From NCBI RefSeq assembly GCF_004005855.1, contig NZ_SACL01000009.1:1-64000 (forward strand): a stretch of DNA of 64,000 nucleotides. The letters run 5' to 3'. The stretch's first letter is position 1. Each line of letters starts with the position of its first letter. The DNA is from Rhodovarius crocodyli (GTDB taxonomy: Bacteria; Pseudomonadota; Alphaproteobacteria; Acetobacterales; Acetobacteraceae). Both the position numbers and the translations under genes were made by a program. Shown one piece after another: positions 34,055-42,885 of this stretch. The notes below the pieces were generated by a model, which saw nothing but the letters and a program-made list of their open reading frames with translations, had not been told where the DNA came from and did not search any database.

Positions 34055-35064
34055 CGCCAGCCGGCCCTCTGCATCAGGCGCAGGGCCTCGGGCACTTGGC
34101 TTGCCAGCGCACGCGGGTCCACCGGGTCCTGCTTGAAGCTGCCGAGCCCCGCGAGGAACGGGTGCACCGGCGCGCCGGTCACGGCCGGGAACTCCATGTT
34201 GCCCATGGCGAACTGGCCCTGGGCCTCGGGGGTCGAGAGGAATTCCAGGAAGGCGCGGGCGGCTTCCTTGTTGGGGGCGGTCTTGACCAGACCCGCGCCC
34301 GACACGTTCACATGCGTGCCGCGATCGCCCTGGTTGGGGAACAGCACGCCGGTGCGCGCGGCCAGATCACGGTCCTCGGCGCGTTCGGAGATCGCCATCA
34401 GCCCCAGATAGTAGGAGTTGGAGACGGCGATGCGGCCCTGGCCGGCCAGAACGGCGCGGATCTGGTCGCGGTCGCCGCCGGCGGGCGGGCGGGCCAGGTT
34501 GGCGGCAACGCCCTTGGCCCAGTTCTCGGTGGCGGCGACACCGTCGGCCGCGATGATCGAGGCCGCGAGGTTCACGTTGTAGACGTGGTTGGAGCTGCGC
34601 GCGCAGATCATGTTGGCGAATTCGGGCTTCGCCATGTCCTCGTAGCGCGCCAGGCCCGCGGGCAGGCCGCGCGCCTTGTCGTACATCAGCACCCGGGCGC
34701 GGGTGGTGAAGCCGAACCAGTGGCCGTCAGGGTCGCGCAGATGCGCGGGGATGCGGCTTTCGAGTGTCGCGTTGCGGATCGGCTCGAAGATGCCGAGCTC
34801 GGTCGCGCGGACCAGCCGGGCGATGTCGACCGTGACGAGCACATCGGCGGGGCTGTTGGCGCCCTCGGCGCGCAGGCGCTCCATCAGCTGGTCGATATTG
34901 GCCTCGACCACGCGGACGCGGATGTTGGTCTGGCGGGTGAACGCCTCCCACAACGCCTTGTCGCTGTCGTAGTGGCGGGCGGAATACAGGTTGATCGTGC
35001 GTTCCTGCGCGATGGCAGGTGTTGCGAGCAGCGTGGGCAGAGCGAGAATCTGTCGGCGCAGCAT
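34051..35064 (-). CDS. iron(III) ABC transporter substrate-binding protein (FbpA/FutA-like)
   Basis: Encodes 337 residues with signal peptide MLRRQILALPTLLATPAIAQE. The mature protein ERTINLYSARHYDSDKALWEAFTRQTNIRVRVVE is the classical FbpA/FutA start; the Tyr-rich iron site appears as SNSYYLGLM later. Normally delivers Fe3+ to a permease/ATPase pair, but neither is encoded in this window. It overlaps bfd and is preceded by a 37-bp perfect inverted repeat, so regulation by iron is likely. Confidence 0.9.
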   Translation of the reverse strand: MLRRQILALPTLLATPAIAQERTINLYSARHYDSDKALWEAFTRQTNIRVRVVEANIDQLMERLRAEGANSPADVLVTVDIARLVRATELGIFEPIRNATLESRIPAHLRDPDGHWFGFTTRARVLMYDKARGLPAGLARYEDMAKPEFANMICARSSNHVYNVNLAASIIAADGVAATENWAKGVAANLARPPAGGDRDQIRAVLAGQGRIAVSNSYYLGLMAISERAEDRDLAARTGVLFPNQGDRGTHVNVSGAGLVKTAPNKEAARAFLEFLSTPEAQGQFAMGNMEFPAVTGAPVHPFLAGLGSFKQDPVDPRALASQVPEALRLMQRAGWR

Positions 35065-35100
35065 GGCGGTTCCCCGGTGGAGACCGCCATGTAGCGGGAG

Positions 35101-35137
35101 TGCGAGGCATTCGCAAGTGGGTTGCGAATGCCTCGCA
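35101..35137. promoter_or_regulatory. perfect 16-bp inverted repeat upstream of the iron operon
   Basis: Arms TGCGAGGCATTCGCAA and TTGCGAATGCCTCGCA flank GTGGG, 37 bp before the start of the iron-binding protein and 9 bp past the stop of the HpcH aldolase gene. The ATTCGCAA/TTGCGAAT half-sites resemble alphaproteobacterial Fur-type boxes. Alternatively the hairpin ends the aldolase transcript; no T-tract follows. Confidence 0.55.
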
Positions 35138-35145
35138 TCCGAATG

Positions 35146-35931
35146 TCACGGTTGCAATGAAGCCAGATACTTCGCCCGCATGCCGGCACCCGTCATCAGG
35201 AAGGAATGGTCGTTCCCCGACAGGATGAACCGCGCGCCGAGAGCGATGTATTTCGGCGCCCAGGTCTCGTCATAGACGCCGCCCATGCCCAGCACCTTGC
35301 CGTGCTTGTGGCAGGCGGCCCCCACGCGGGCATAGGCCGCCTGCACATCCGGGTGGCCGATCTGGCCAGGGATGCCCATGGTGGCCGTGAGGTCGGAGGT
35401 GCCGAACATCAGCACATCGAGCCCCGGCACGGCCGCGATCTCCTCGGCGTTCTCCACCGCCTCGGGGGTCTCGATCATGGCGGCGATCAGGACCGTCTCA
35501 TTCACTTCCTTCTGGGCGGCCGCGACGTCGGGCGCCTTCAGCCCGTACAGGAAGGGCGGGCCGCCCCAGCTGCGCATGCCCACGGGCGGAAAGCGGAAGG
35601 CCTTCACGATCTCACGCGCTTCCTCGGCGGTGTCGATATGCGGCACCACGACGCCGAGGGCGCCGTTGTCCAGCGCGCGCGTGCCCTCGAACAGCGCGTC
35701 CTTGCAGCAGCGCACGATGGGCGCGACACCCTGGCCGAGCGCGGCGATGGCGATGTTCGAAGCGTCATCGACCGACATGGCGCCGTGCTCCATGTCGATG
35801 AACAGCCAGTCGAAGCCGTTGGCGGCCGCGATCATGCCGGCCGAGGGGCCGCGCAGGTGGTGCACGCCGAAGCCGAGGGCGAGCTTGCCCGCGCGGATAT
35901 TGGCCAGCGCGCGATTGGGGGTGATGGGCAT
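35146..35931 (-). CDS. HpcH/HpaI-type class II pyruvate aldolase
   Basis: A 261-residue HpcH/HpaI aldolase family member: GFDWLFIDMEHGAMSVDDASN, VGMRSWGGPPFLYG, IAAMIETPEAVENAEEIAAVPGLDVLMFGTSDLTATMG (metal-binding Glu and Asp), FILSGNDHSFLMTGAGMRAKYL. TIM-barrel enzymes that cleave 4-hydroxy-2-oxo acids to pyruvate and an aldehyde. ATG at 35931 has AGGAGG upstream. Stands alone, so the substrate is unknown. Confidence 0.92.
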   Translation of the reverse strand: MPITPNRALANIRAGKLALGFGVHHLRGPSAGMIAAANGFDWLFIDMEHGAMSVDDASNIAIAALGQGVAPIVRCCKDALFEGTRALDNGALGVVVPHIDTAEEAREIVKAFRFPPVGMRSWGGPPFLYGLKAPDVAAAQKEVNETVLIAAMIETPEAVENAEEIAAVPGLDVLMFGTSDLTATMGIPGQIGHPDVQAAYARVGAACHKHGKVLGMGGVYDETWAPKYIALGARFILSGNDHSFLMTGAGMRAKYLASLQP

Positions 35932-35980
35932 GGTGGTTCCTCCTGCCCGCAGTCTTGCCGCAGCAGCGCCCAGGGGCAAG

Positions 35981-37573
35981 TCAGCCCGGGATCATCGCCA
36001 GCAGGGTTTCCAGCCGATCGGCCTCCTCGGCGGGCTTGTCGCGGCGGATGCGCGCGATGCGCGGAAAGCGCAGCGCGACGCCCGATTTGTGGCGCCCCGA
36101 TTTCTGGGCGGCATCGAACTCCACCTCCAGCACCAGGCCGCGCTCCACCTCCCGCACCGGGCCGAAGCGGTTGGTGGTGTGGTCGCGGATCCATTTGTCC
36201 AGGAACAGCAGCTCCTGGTCCGTGTAGCCGGAATAGGCCTTGCCGATCGGCACCAGCTCCGGCGCGCCGTCCGGCCCGTCCCGCCACAGGCCGAAGGTGT
36301 AGTCGGAATAGAAGGAGCTGCGCTTGCCGTGGCCGCGCTGGGCATACATCAGCACCGCATCCACATTCTGGGTGCCGCGCTTCCACTTCCACCACGGCCC
36401 CTTGATGCGCCCGGCCGTATAGGGGCTGTCGAGGCGCTTCAGCATCAGCCCCTCCATGCTGGCCGCGCGCGCCCCCGCGCGCATCTCGGCCAGCTCCTCC
36501 CAGGCGGTGAAGGGGATCAGGGGCGAGAGGTCCATGCGGGCGGGCTGCTCGCGCGCCACCCAGGCTTCCAGCCGGGCGCGGCGCTCGGTGAAGGGCAGGG
36601 CGCGCAGATCTTCCGTGCCATCGAACAGCAGGTCATAGAGGCGCACGAAGGCCGGATAGTCCCGCTGCATCCTGGGGCCCGGCGCCTTGCGGTTCAGCCG
36701 CTGCTGCAGGTCGGAGAAAGGCGCCACCTGGCCATCGCGCATGACCAGCAGCTCACCATCCAGCACGGCGTGGAAGTCCATGGCGGCCAGGATCTCGGGG
36801 AAGCTGGCCGAGGCATCCTCGCCGCCGCGCGACCACAGCCGGGCACCGCCGGGGCCTGCCACCAGCTGCACGCGGATGCCGTCCCATTTCCATTCGGCTG
36901 CCCAATCGCCGGGATTGAGAGCAGACAGCGCCTCGTCTTCCAGCGGGTGGGCCAGCATCAGCGGGCGGAACACCGGGGTGGCGCCCGGGTCGGGGCGGGG
37001 GGCCTTTTCCTCCAGCCAGCGGAAGATCGGCAGATAGGGCGGTGCCACGCCGTGCCAGATCTCCTCGATCTCCTCCACCGGCTGGCCGGACCATTCCGCC
37101 AGCGCCACGCGGGCGAGCCGCGCCGAGGCACCGACCCGCAGGCCGCCCGTGATCAGCTTGATCAGCGCGAGGCGCGCGCTGGCTTCGAGCGTGTCCAGCC
37201 AGCCCGCTATCAGCTGCGGCAGCTCGTCCTTGGGCGTGCTCTCCAGCGCCTCCACCACCTCGGCCAGGTCGGGGGGCGGCATGTTCACGCCCGGCGGCAC
37301 CGGCCAGATCAGCGCGATGGTCTCCGCCAGGTCGCCCACATAGTCGTAGCTGAGGGCGAACAGCGCGGGGTCGGTGCGAGCCATCGCCAGGTCCCGCACC
37401 AGGGCGGGCTTGGCGGCGCGCAGCTTCAGCTCGCCTGCCAGCGCCGCCAGGCCGATGCCCCGGTCAGGGTCGGGCGCGGTCGCGAACCATTGCCGCAGCA
37501 AGGCCAGCTTGCCGAGGCGGGAGGGGGTGAAGGCCAGACGCTCCAGCAGCTCGGCGAAGGCGGGAACACTCAT
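35981..37573 (-). CDS. cisplatin damage response-type ATP-dependent DNA ligase
   Basis: A 530-residue ATP-dependent DNA ligase. The nucleotidyltransferase motif I is AEWKWDGIRVQLV with the adenylated Lys; motif III/IIIa LDGELLVMRDG; motif IV MEGLMLKRLDSPY; motif V GPWWKWKRGTQNVDAVLMYAQRGHGKRS, followed by an OB fold and a C-terminal GVALRFPRIARIRRDKPAEEADRLETL. The N-terminal domain (MSVPAFAELLERLAFTPSRLGKLALLRQWF) is the family's. The frame is open far upstream, but ATG at 37573 is the correct start. Usual genomic partners (DEXH helicase, exonuclease) are absent here. Confidence 0.92.
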   Translation of the reverse strand: MSVPAFAELLERLAFTPSRLGKLALLRQWFATAPDPDRGIGLAALAGELKLRAAKPALVRDLAMARTDPALFALSYDYVGDLAETIALIWPVPPGVNMPPPDLAEVVEALESTPKDELPQLIAGWLDTLEASARLALIKLITGGLRVGASARLARVALAEWSGQPVEEIEEIWHGVAPPYLPIFRWLEEKAPRPDPGATPVFRPLMLAHPLEDEALSALNPGDWAAEWKWDGIRVQLVAGPGGARLWSRGGEDASASFPEILAAMDFHAVLDGELLVMRDGQVAPFSDLQQRLNRKAPGPRMQRDYPAFVRLYDLLFDGTEDLRALPFTERRARLEAWVAREQPARMDLSPLIPFTAWEELAEMRAGARAASMEGLMLKRLDSPYTAGRIKGPWWKWKRGTQNVDAVLMYAQRGHGKRSSFYSDYTFGLWRDGPDGAPELVPIGKAYSGYTDQELLFLDKWIRDHTTNRFGPVREVERGLVLEVEFDAAQKSGRHKSGVALRFPRIARIRRDKPAEEADRLETLLAMIPG

Positions 37574-37642
37574 GCCATCAAGATAGGGACGCTTCGGCCC
37601 GCGGCGAAGTATGCGCGGCGCGGCCGTGCTAGATTGGCTGCC

Positions 37643-38329
37643 ATGGCCACCACCGCCCGCCTCGCCGAGATCGCAGCCCTGTTGGGTGAACCCGCCCGCG
37701 CCGCGATGATGCAGGCGCTGATGGACGGCCGTGCGCTGACGGCGGGTGAGCTGGCCGCCGCCGCCGGCATCACGCCCCAGACCGCCAGCGCCCATCTGGC
37801 CCGGCTGACCGAGGCCGGGCTGCTGGCCATGGAGCGCCAGGGGCGGCACCGCTATCACCGGCTGGCCGGGGCGGAGGTGGCGCAGCTGCTGGAATCCCTG
37901 ATGGCGCTGGCCGCCGGGCCGCGCCCGGTGCGCACCGGTCCGCGCACCGGCCCGCGTGACGACCAGATGCGCCGGGCCCGCACCTGCTACGACCATCTGG
38001 CCGGGCGCATGGGCGTGGCGCTGGCCGATGCGCTGGTGGCGCGCGGGCATCTGGAACTGGACCATGACGCGGGCCGGCTGACGGAGGCCGGGGCCGCGCA
38101 TCTGGCCGCCCTGGGCATTCAGCCCGCGGGCGGCGGGCGCCTGATGTGCCGCCCCTGCCTGGACTGGAGCGAGCGCCGCCCGCATCTGGCGGGCAGGCTG
38201 GGGGCCGCGCTGTGCCGGCACTGCCTGGACCAGGGCTGGCTGCGCCGCATTCCCGGCACCCGCGCCGTGGCCGCGACGCCCGAGGGCGCGCGCAGGATGC
38301 GTGACGCCTTCGGCCTGGATTGGGCATGA
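37643..38329 (+). CDS. ArsR family winged-helix regulator, long form
   Basis: Encodes 228 residues. The first ~90 are a winged HTH of ArsR/SmtB type: MATTARLAEIAALLGEPARAAMMQALMDGRALTAGELAAAAGITPQTASAHLARLTEAGLLAMERQGRHRYHRLAG. The extra C-terminal ~120 residues contain CRPCLDWSERRPHLAGRLGAALCRHCLDQGW with four Cys and His residues, so metal binding is possible. Divergent from the ligase gene with 69 bp between starts; downstream is a monooxygenase-fold protein probably in the same unit. Confidence 0.88.
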   Translation: MATTARLAEIAALLGEPARAAMMQALMDGRALTAGELAAAAGITPQTASAHLARLTEAGLLAMERQGRHRYHRLAGAEVAQLLESLMALAAGPRPVRTGPRTGPRDDQMRRARTCYDHLAGRMGVALADALVARGHLELDHDAGRLTEAGAAHLAALGIQPAGGGRLMCRPCLDWSERRPHLAGRLGAALCRHCLDQGWLRRIPGTRAVAATPEGARRMRDAFGLDWA

Positions 38330-38354
38330 TCCCGCCCGACTGGGAGGAAGAACC

Positions 38355-38717
38355 GTGATCGCCATCATCTTCGAGGTCCAACCCGCGCCCGGGCGCGAGA
38401 AGGATTATTTCGCCATCGCGGCCTCCCTGCGGGAGGAACTGGCGACCATCGACGGCTTCATCACCGTCGAGCGGTTCAGCAGCCTGACGACGCCCGGCAA
38501 ATACCTCTCCCTCTCCTTCTTCCGCGACGAGGCGGCGGTGCAGGAATGGCGCAACCGCCAGGCCCATCGCATCGCGCAGGAGGCCGGGCGCGGCGGCATC
38601 TTCGCGGGCTACAGGCTGCGGGTGGCGCAGGTGCTGCGGGACTACGGCATGGATGACCGCGCCGAGGCGCCGCCCGACAGCCGGGCCGCGCATGTGAGCG
38701 GGCCTCATCCAGCTTGA
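38355..38717 (+). CDS. antibiotic biosynthesis monooxygenase (ABM) domain protein
   Basis: Encodes 120 residues from a GTG with GGAGGAAG upstream. Ferredoxin-like ABM domain: VIAIIFEVQPAPGREKDYFAIAASLREELATIDGFITVERFSSLTTPGKYLSLSFFRDEAAVQEWRN. Heme-degrading or cofactor-free monooxygenase activity is possible for this fold; many members are of unknown role. Follows the ArsR gene by 25 bp, so it is likely regulated by it. Confidence 0.85.
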   Translation: MIAIIFEVQPAPGREKDYFAIAASLREELATIDGFITVERFSSLTTPGKYLSLSFFRDEAAVQEWRNRQAHRIAQEAGRGGIFAGYRLRVAQVLRDYGMDDRAEAPPDSRAAHVSGPHPA

Positions 38718-38820
38718 CCATATTCCACGGAACATTCTGAATGAATGTGCGAAACCACCCTTTCGCGCTGCGGTATCGTGACCATGTGGAACGCCAAGTC
38801 ATCGCACGGGGGCCATCCTC

Positions 38821-40143
38821 ATGGCACAACGCCACATGCATCTGGGTGCCTTCATGCGCCCGGTCACGATCCACACCGGTTCCTGGCGCTGGCCGGGCGC
38901 CTGGGCCGACGCCAACTTCAACTTCCCGCGCCTGAAGACCCTGGTGCAGCGGCTGGAGGCTGCGAAGTTCGACGCCTTCTTCATGGCCGACCACCTGGCG
39001 CTGCTGAACATGCCCATCGAGGCCCTGCGCCGCAGCCATACCGTCACGAGCTTCGACCCGCTGACGCTGCTGCCCGCCCTGGCCGCCGTGACGGAGCGCA
39101 TCGGGCTGATCGCCACGGCGTCCACCACCTATAACGATGCCTATCACGTCGCCCGGAAATTCGCCTCGCTGGACCATATCTCGGGCGGGCGCGCGGGCTG
39201 GAACCTGGTGACGACCGCCAACCCCGACGCCGCGCTGAACTTCGGCCATGACGCCCATATGGCCCATGGCGAGCGCTACAAGCGCGCGAAGGAGTTCTAC
39301 GATGTCGTGACCGGCCTGTGGGACAGCTTCGCCGACGACGCCTTCATCCGCGACCAGGAGAGCGGGATCTTCTGGGACCCCGCGCGCATGCATGTGCTGG
39401 ACCACCAGGGCGAGGAGCTTTCGGTGCGCGGGCCGCTGAACGTGGCGCGCCCCGTGCAGGGCTGGCCCGTGATCGTGCAGGCGGGGGCCTCGGAGGCCGG
39501 GCGGCAGCTGGGCGCGGAGACGGCGGAGATGATCTTCGCCGCCGGCGGCCGCATCGAGGACAGCCGCGCCTTCTATGCCGATGTGAAGGGCAGGGCGGCG
39601 GCCCTTGGCCGCAACCCGGACCACATCAAGATCCTGCCCGGCGCCCTGGTGGTGGTGGGCGACACGCTGGGGGAAGCCCGCGCCAAGCGCGCGAAGCTGG
39701 ACAGCCTGGTGCATTATGAGAGCGCGATCGGCTCCCTCAGCAGCGTGCTGGGGGTGGATGCCCGTGCCTTCGACCCCGACGCGCCGCTGCCCGAGATCCC
39801 CGAGACCGAGAACAGCAAGAGCGGGCGCGAGCGCGCGATCCGCCTGGCGGAGCGCGAGGGGCTGACGGTGCGCCAGCTGGCCCAGCGCCTGGGCGGCTAT
39901 GCCGGCAACGCCTTTGTCGGCACCCCCGCCACCATCGCCGACGAGATGCAGGATTGGCTGGAGAGCCGGGCCTGCGACGGCTTCAACATCATGTTCCCGA
40001 ACGTGCCCGACGGGCTGGATGAGTTCTGCGGGCGGGTCGTGCCGGAGCTGCAGGCGCGCGGCCTGTTCCGGCGCGAGTATGAGGGCACGACGCTGCGTGA
40101 GCACCTGGGCCTGCCCAGGCCGGAGAACCGCTTCTTCGCGTGA
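38821..40143 (+). CDS. LLM-class flavin-dependent monooxygenase (NtaA/DmoA type)
   Basis: A 440-residue luciferase-like enzyme: MAQRHMHLGAFMRPVTIHTGSWRWPGAWADANFNF, FDAFFMADHLALLNMP, RKFASLDHISGGRAGWNLVTTANPDAALNFG, CGRVVPELQARGLFRREYEGTTLREHLGLP. FMNH2-dependent; the branch acts on sulfur and nitrogen compounds such as dimethyl sulfide or nitrilotriacetate. A homologue of the enzyme at 18540-19841 but clearly distinct. Followed by a LysR regulator. Confidence 0.9.
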   Translation: MAQRHMHLGAFMRPVTIHTGSWRWPGAWADANFNFPRLKTLVQRLEAAKFDAFFMADHLALLNMPIEALRRSHTVTSFDPLTLLPALAAVTERIGLIATASTTYNDAYHVARKFASLDHISGGRAGWNLVTTANPDAALNFGHDAHMAHGERYKRAKEFYDVVTGLWDSFADDAFIRDQESGIFWDPARMHVLDHQGEELSVRGPLNVARPVQGWPVIVQAGASEAGRQLGAETAEMIFAAGGRIEDSRAFYADVKGRAAALGRNPDHIKILPGALVVVGDTLGEARAKRAKLDSLVHYESAIGSLSSVLGVDARAFDPDAPLPEIPETENSKSGRERAIRLAEREGLTVRQLAQRLGGYAGNAFVGTPATIADEMQDWLESRACDGFNIMFPNVPDGLDEFCGRVVPELQARGLFRREYEGTTLREHLGLPRPENRFFA

Positions 40144-40214
40144 ATCGAGGCGGTTGACCGGCGTGGAAGCGCTCCGTTACAGCCGAAGGACGATCATCAG
40201 CCTTCGCGAGCCGC

Positions 40215-41108
40215 ATGGACCGCTTCCACGAATTCCTGGTGTTCCGCCGCACGGTGGAGACCTCCAACGTCACCCGCGCGGCGGAGCTGCTGCATGTCAG
40301 CCAGCCCGCCGTCTCCCGCACGCTGGCCAATCTGGAGGCGCGGCTGGGCGTGGCGCTGCTGCGCCGGGGCAAGCGCGGCATCACGGTGACCGAGGCCGGG
40401 CAGGCGCTGTATGGCCAGATCGTGGGCCTGCTGGACGGGCTGGATGAGATGGAGACGGGCGTGTCGGCGCGGCGCGGCCAGCTCTCGGGCAGTATCCGGC
40501 TGACCAGCAGCCCGATCATCTTCAACGAGCTGGTGGTGCCGCTGCTGGCGCGTTTCAGCGAGAGCCACCCGGAGGTGGCGGTCGAATGCCTGCTGGGCAG
40601 CGAGAACTACGACCTGCCGGCCGCCAATATCGACCTGGCGGTGCGCGGCGGCAGGCCCGGCGGGCAGGAGCTGGTGGCGCGCAAGATCGGGGTGGCGCCG
40701 ATCGCGCTCTATGCCTCCGATGCCTATCTGGCGCGCCAGGGCGTGCCGCAGGCGCTGGAGGAGCTGGAAGGCCACAGGCTGGTGGGCAGCCTGTTCGAGC
40801 GCGACCGCGGCTTCTGGCAGCTGGAATCCGAGACGCGGGAGGGGGTGGCCCTCAGCCTGCCTGTCACGGTGCACCACCGCGCGGATGACCTGCTGGGCTC
40901 CATGGCATTGATGCAGGCGGGGCAGGGCATCGGCCTGGCACCCAAATACGGTGCCGCGAAACAGGGGCTGCGCCGGGTGCTGCCGGAATGGCGCGCGGAG
41001 GGCCCGCCGATCTTCGTGGTGTGGCCCGCCACGCGCCACATGCCCGCGCGTGTCAGGGCGCTGGCGGACCTGCTGATCGCGGAGCTGCCGCGCCTGGTGC
41101 GGGGCTAA
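40215..41108 (+). CDS. LysR family transcriptional regulator
   Basis: Encodes 297 residues: VFRRTVETSNVTRAAELLHVSQPAVSRTLANLEARLGVALLRRGKRG is the HTH with VSQPAVSRT; the effector domain starts near SGSIRLTSSPIIFNEL. Starts 71 bp after the LLM gene in the same direction and is convergent with the amidohydrolase gene (4-bp overlap). Likely controls one of these neighbours. Confidence 0.92.
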   Translation: MDRFHEFLVFRRTVETSNVTRAAELLHVSQPAVSRTLANLEARLGVALLRRGKRGITVTEAGQALYGQIVGLLDGLDEMETGVSARRGQLSGSIRLTSSPIIFNELVVPLLARFSESHPEVAVECLLGSENYDLPAANIDLAVRGGRPGGQELVARKIGVAPIALYASDAYLARQGVPQALEELEGHRLVGSLFERDRGFWQLESETREGVALSLPVTVHHRADDLLGSMALMQAGQGIGLAPKYGAAKQGLRRVLPEWRAEGPPIFVVWPATRHMPARVRALADLLIAELPRLVRG

Positions 41109-41989
41109 TCGAAGCCGTAGAGCCGGGCCGGATTGTCCACCAGCACGCGCCGGCGCAGCGCGTCGTCCGGCAGCCAGCCCGTCAACAGGTCGGTCAGCGC
41201 GGCGTCGGAGGGCGTCTCGGCCCCGTCGTGGTAGCCCACATGCGGCCAGTCCGTGCCCCAGACCACGCGGTCCGGGTTCGCGGCGATCAGGGCCTTGGCC
41301 ATGGCATCCGCGCCGCGCAGCTCACCGCCCGTGGTCAGCCGGTCCGCACCCGAGAGCTTGCACCAGTATCGCCCGCCGCGCAGCTTGTCGCACAGCAGAC
41401 GGAAGGCCGGATGATCCAGCGGCGTGCCCGCCGGCAGCCGCCCCATATGATCCACCACGATGTCGAGCGGCGTGGCCTCCAGCTCCGGCGCCAGCGCCTC
41501 CAGGCTCAGCGCGCTGAGCCAGGCCTGCAGATGCCAGCCGCGCTCGGCGATGCGATGGCCGAGCGCGCGCAGCGTCTCGAGCCCCGTTCCGTTCGCATAG
41601 GCGGCGCCGCCGCCATGGCCGGTCAGGTTGAGGCGGATGCCACGCACGCCGGCCGCGTGCAGGCGGTCGATCTCGGCATCCGTGGTATCCGGCCCCAGCA
41701 CCGCCACGCCGCGCAGCCGGTCGGGATAGGCCTCCAGCGCATCGACCAGCGAGCTGTTGTCCGTGCCCAGCACCGAGGCCGTGACCACCACCCCGCGCGA
41801 CAGGCCCAGGCAGTCCAGATGCGCGATGAAATCCTGCCTCGTCGCGGGCGGCGGGGTGTAGCTGCGATCCGCCGCCAGCGGGAAGCGATCATAGGGGCCG
41901 AAAGTGTGGGCGTGGCAGTCCGTGGCGCCCGGCGGCGGCTTGAAGGCCGAGGGACGCAGGGGCTGCGGGCCGGCGCAGGGGCGGGTCAT
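41105..41989 (-). CDS. amidohydrolase family protein (2-pyrone-4,6-dicarboxylate hydrolase-like)
   Basis: A 294-residue TIM-barrel metal hydrolase: ATDCHAHTFGPYDRFPLAADRSYTPPPATRQDFIAHLD (HxH metal motif), LDIVVDHMGRLPAGTPLDHPAF, VVWGTDWPHVGYH (metal Asp) and RVLVDNPARLYGFD. Layout matches LigI/PDC hydrolases and related lactonases. Overlaps the enoyl-CoA hydratase gene by 4 bp (ATGA), so the two act in one pathway. Confidence 0.88.
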   Translation of the reverse strand: MTRPCAGPQPLRPSAFKPPPGATDCHAHTFGPYDRFPLAADRSYTPPPATRQDFIAHLDCLGLSRGVVVTASVLGTDNSSLVDALEAYPDRLRGVAVLGPDTTDAEIDRLHAAGVRGIRLNLTGHGGGAAYANGTGLETLRALGHRIAERGWHLQAWLSALSLEALAPELEATPLDIVVDHMGRLPAGTPLDHPAFRLLCDKLRGGRYWCKLSGADRLTTGGELRGADAMAKALIAANPDRVVWGTDWPHVGYHDGAETPSDAALTDLLTGWLPDDALRRRVLVDNPARLYGFD

Positions 41990-42729
41990 CGGCCGACGAA
42001 ATTGCCGGGGCGGCGCTCGGCGCTGGCCTTCACGCCTTCGCGGAAATCCTCGGTGTCGCGCAGCTTCAGCTGTTCGGCGCGCTCATGGTCCATCGCCTTG
42101 TGCACGCGCTCCGTCAGGCCGCGGCGCATGGTGGCGCGGGTGGCGGCAAGGCCCAGCGGCGCGCATTCCGCGATCTCGGCGGCGAGCGCGATGGCGGCGC
42201 TGCGCACTTCCTCCTGCGGCACCAGCTTCTGCGCGAGGCCCATGGCGACCGCTTCCTCGCCGGTGAAGCGGCGGCCGGTGTAGAACATCAGCTGCGCATT
42301 CGCCTTGCCCACCGCATCGGGCAGGGTCTCGGTCAGGCCGAAGCCCGGGTGGTAGCCGATGCGGGCGAAATTGGCCGAGAAGCGCGCCTCGGCGCAGGTC
42401 ACGCGGAAATCGGCGGCCATCGCCACGCCCAGTCCGCCACCGATGGCCGCCCCATGCACCGCGGCCACGATGGGCTTGCCGGCCGCGAAGATGCGCAGGC
42501 CGTGGTCATAGATGCTGGGGCCGCGCGAAGGGCCGTTGGAGAAGTTGGCGCCGGCGCAGAAGGCCTTGCCCTTGGCGCCCAGCACCACCGCGCGCAGGCC
42601 GGCGTCGCGGTCGAATTCCTCCAGCGTGTCCGCGATGTCGCGGATCAGGTCGTAGTCGAAGAAGTTCAGCGGCGGACGGTTGATCTCGATGATGCCGACC
42701 ATGCCCTCGCGGGAGATTTCGATGTCCAT
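41986..42729 (-). CDS. enoyl-CoA hydratase/isomerase family protein
   Basis: A 247-residue crotonase-fold protein: VGIIEINRPPLNFFDYDLIRDIADTL, AVVLGAKGKAFCAGANFSNG (oxyanion hole), VAAVHGAAIGGGLGVAMAADFRV (second oxyanion Gly), GYHPGFGLTETLPDAVG. One catalytic Glu position may be present near the latter. Acts on an acyl-CoA ester; with the amidohydrolase and CaiB genes it suggests ring or branched-acid degradation via CoA thioesters. Confidence 0.92.
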   Translation of the reverse strand: MDIEISREGMVGIIEINRPPLNFFDYDLIRDIADTLEEFDRDAGLRAVVLGAKGKAFCAGANFSNGPSRGPSIYDHGLRIFAAGKPIVAAVHGAAIGGGLGVAMAADFRVTCAEARFSANFARIGYHPGFGLTETLPDAVGKANAQLMFYTGRRFTGEEAVAMGLAQKLVPQEEVRSAAIALAAEIAECAPLGLAATRATMRRGLTERVHKAMDHERAEQLKLRDTEDFREGVKASAERRPGNFVGR

Positions 42730-42758
42730 TGTGACGTTTCCCTAGGAAGTGCGGGTCA

Positions 42759-42879
42759 GGGGCCTCGCCCCCGACACCCCCGACCAGAGGGCTCTGCCCT
42801 CCGGACACCCGCCAAAGGCCGAAAGGCCTTTGGAAACCAATGATTGGCGTTCGACCTTGTAAGTTCGGGGCAAAGCCCC
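42759..42879. repeat. cluster of four short hairpins between hydratase and CaiB genes
   Basis: Four hairpins in 121 bp: GGGGC-CTC-GCCCC (42759-42771), GAGGGC-TCT-GCCCTC (42787-42801), CCAAAGGCC-GAAA-GGCCTTTGG (42812-42833) and GGGGC-AAA-GCCCC (42867-42879). Such REP-like intergenic units are familiar in acetic-acid-bacteria relatives. They may end or stabilise the transcript between the two genes. Confidence 0.7.
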
Positions 42880-42885
42880 TGAGCC

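Noticed and set aside
35372-38329. 985-codon rightward open frame
   Set aside because: Only its last 228 codons (the ArsR gene from 37643) are protein-like; the rest is antisense to the aldolase and the ligase.
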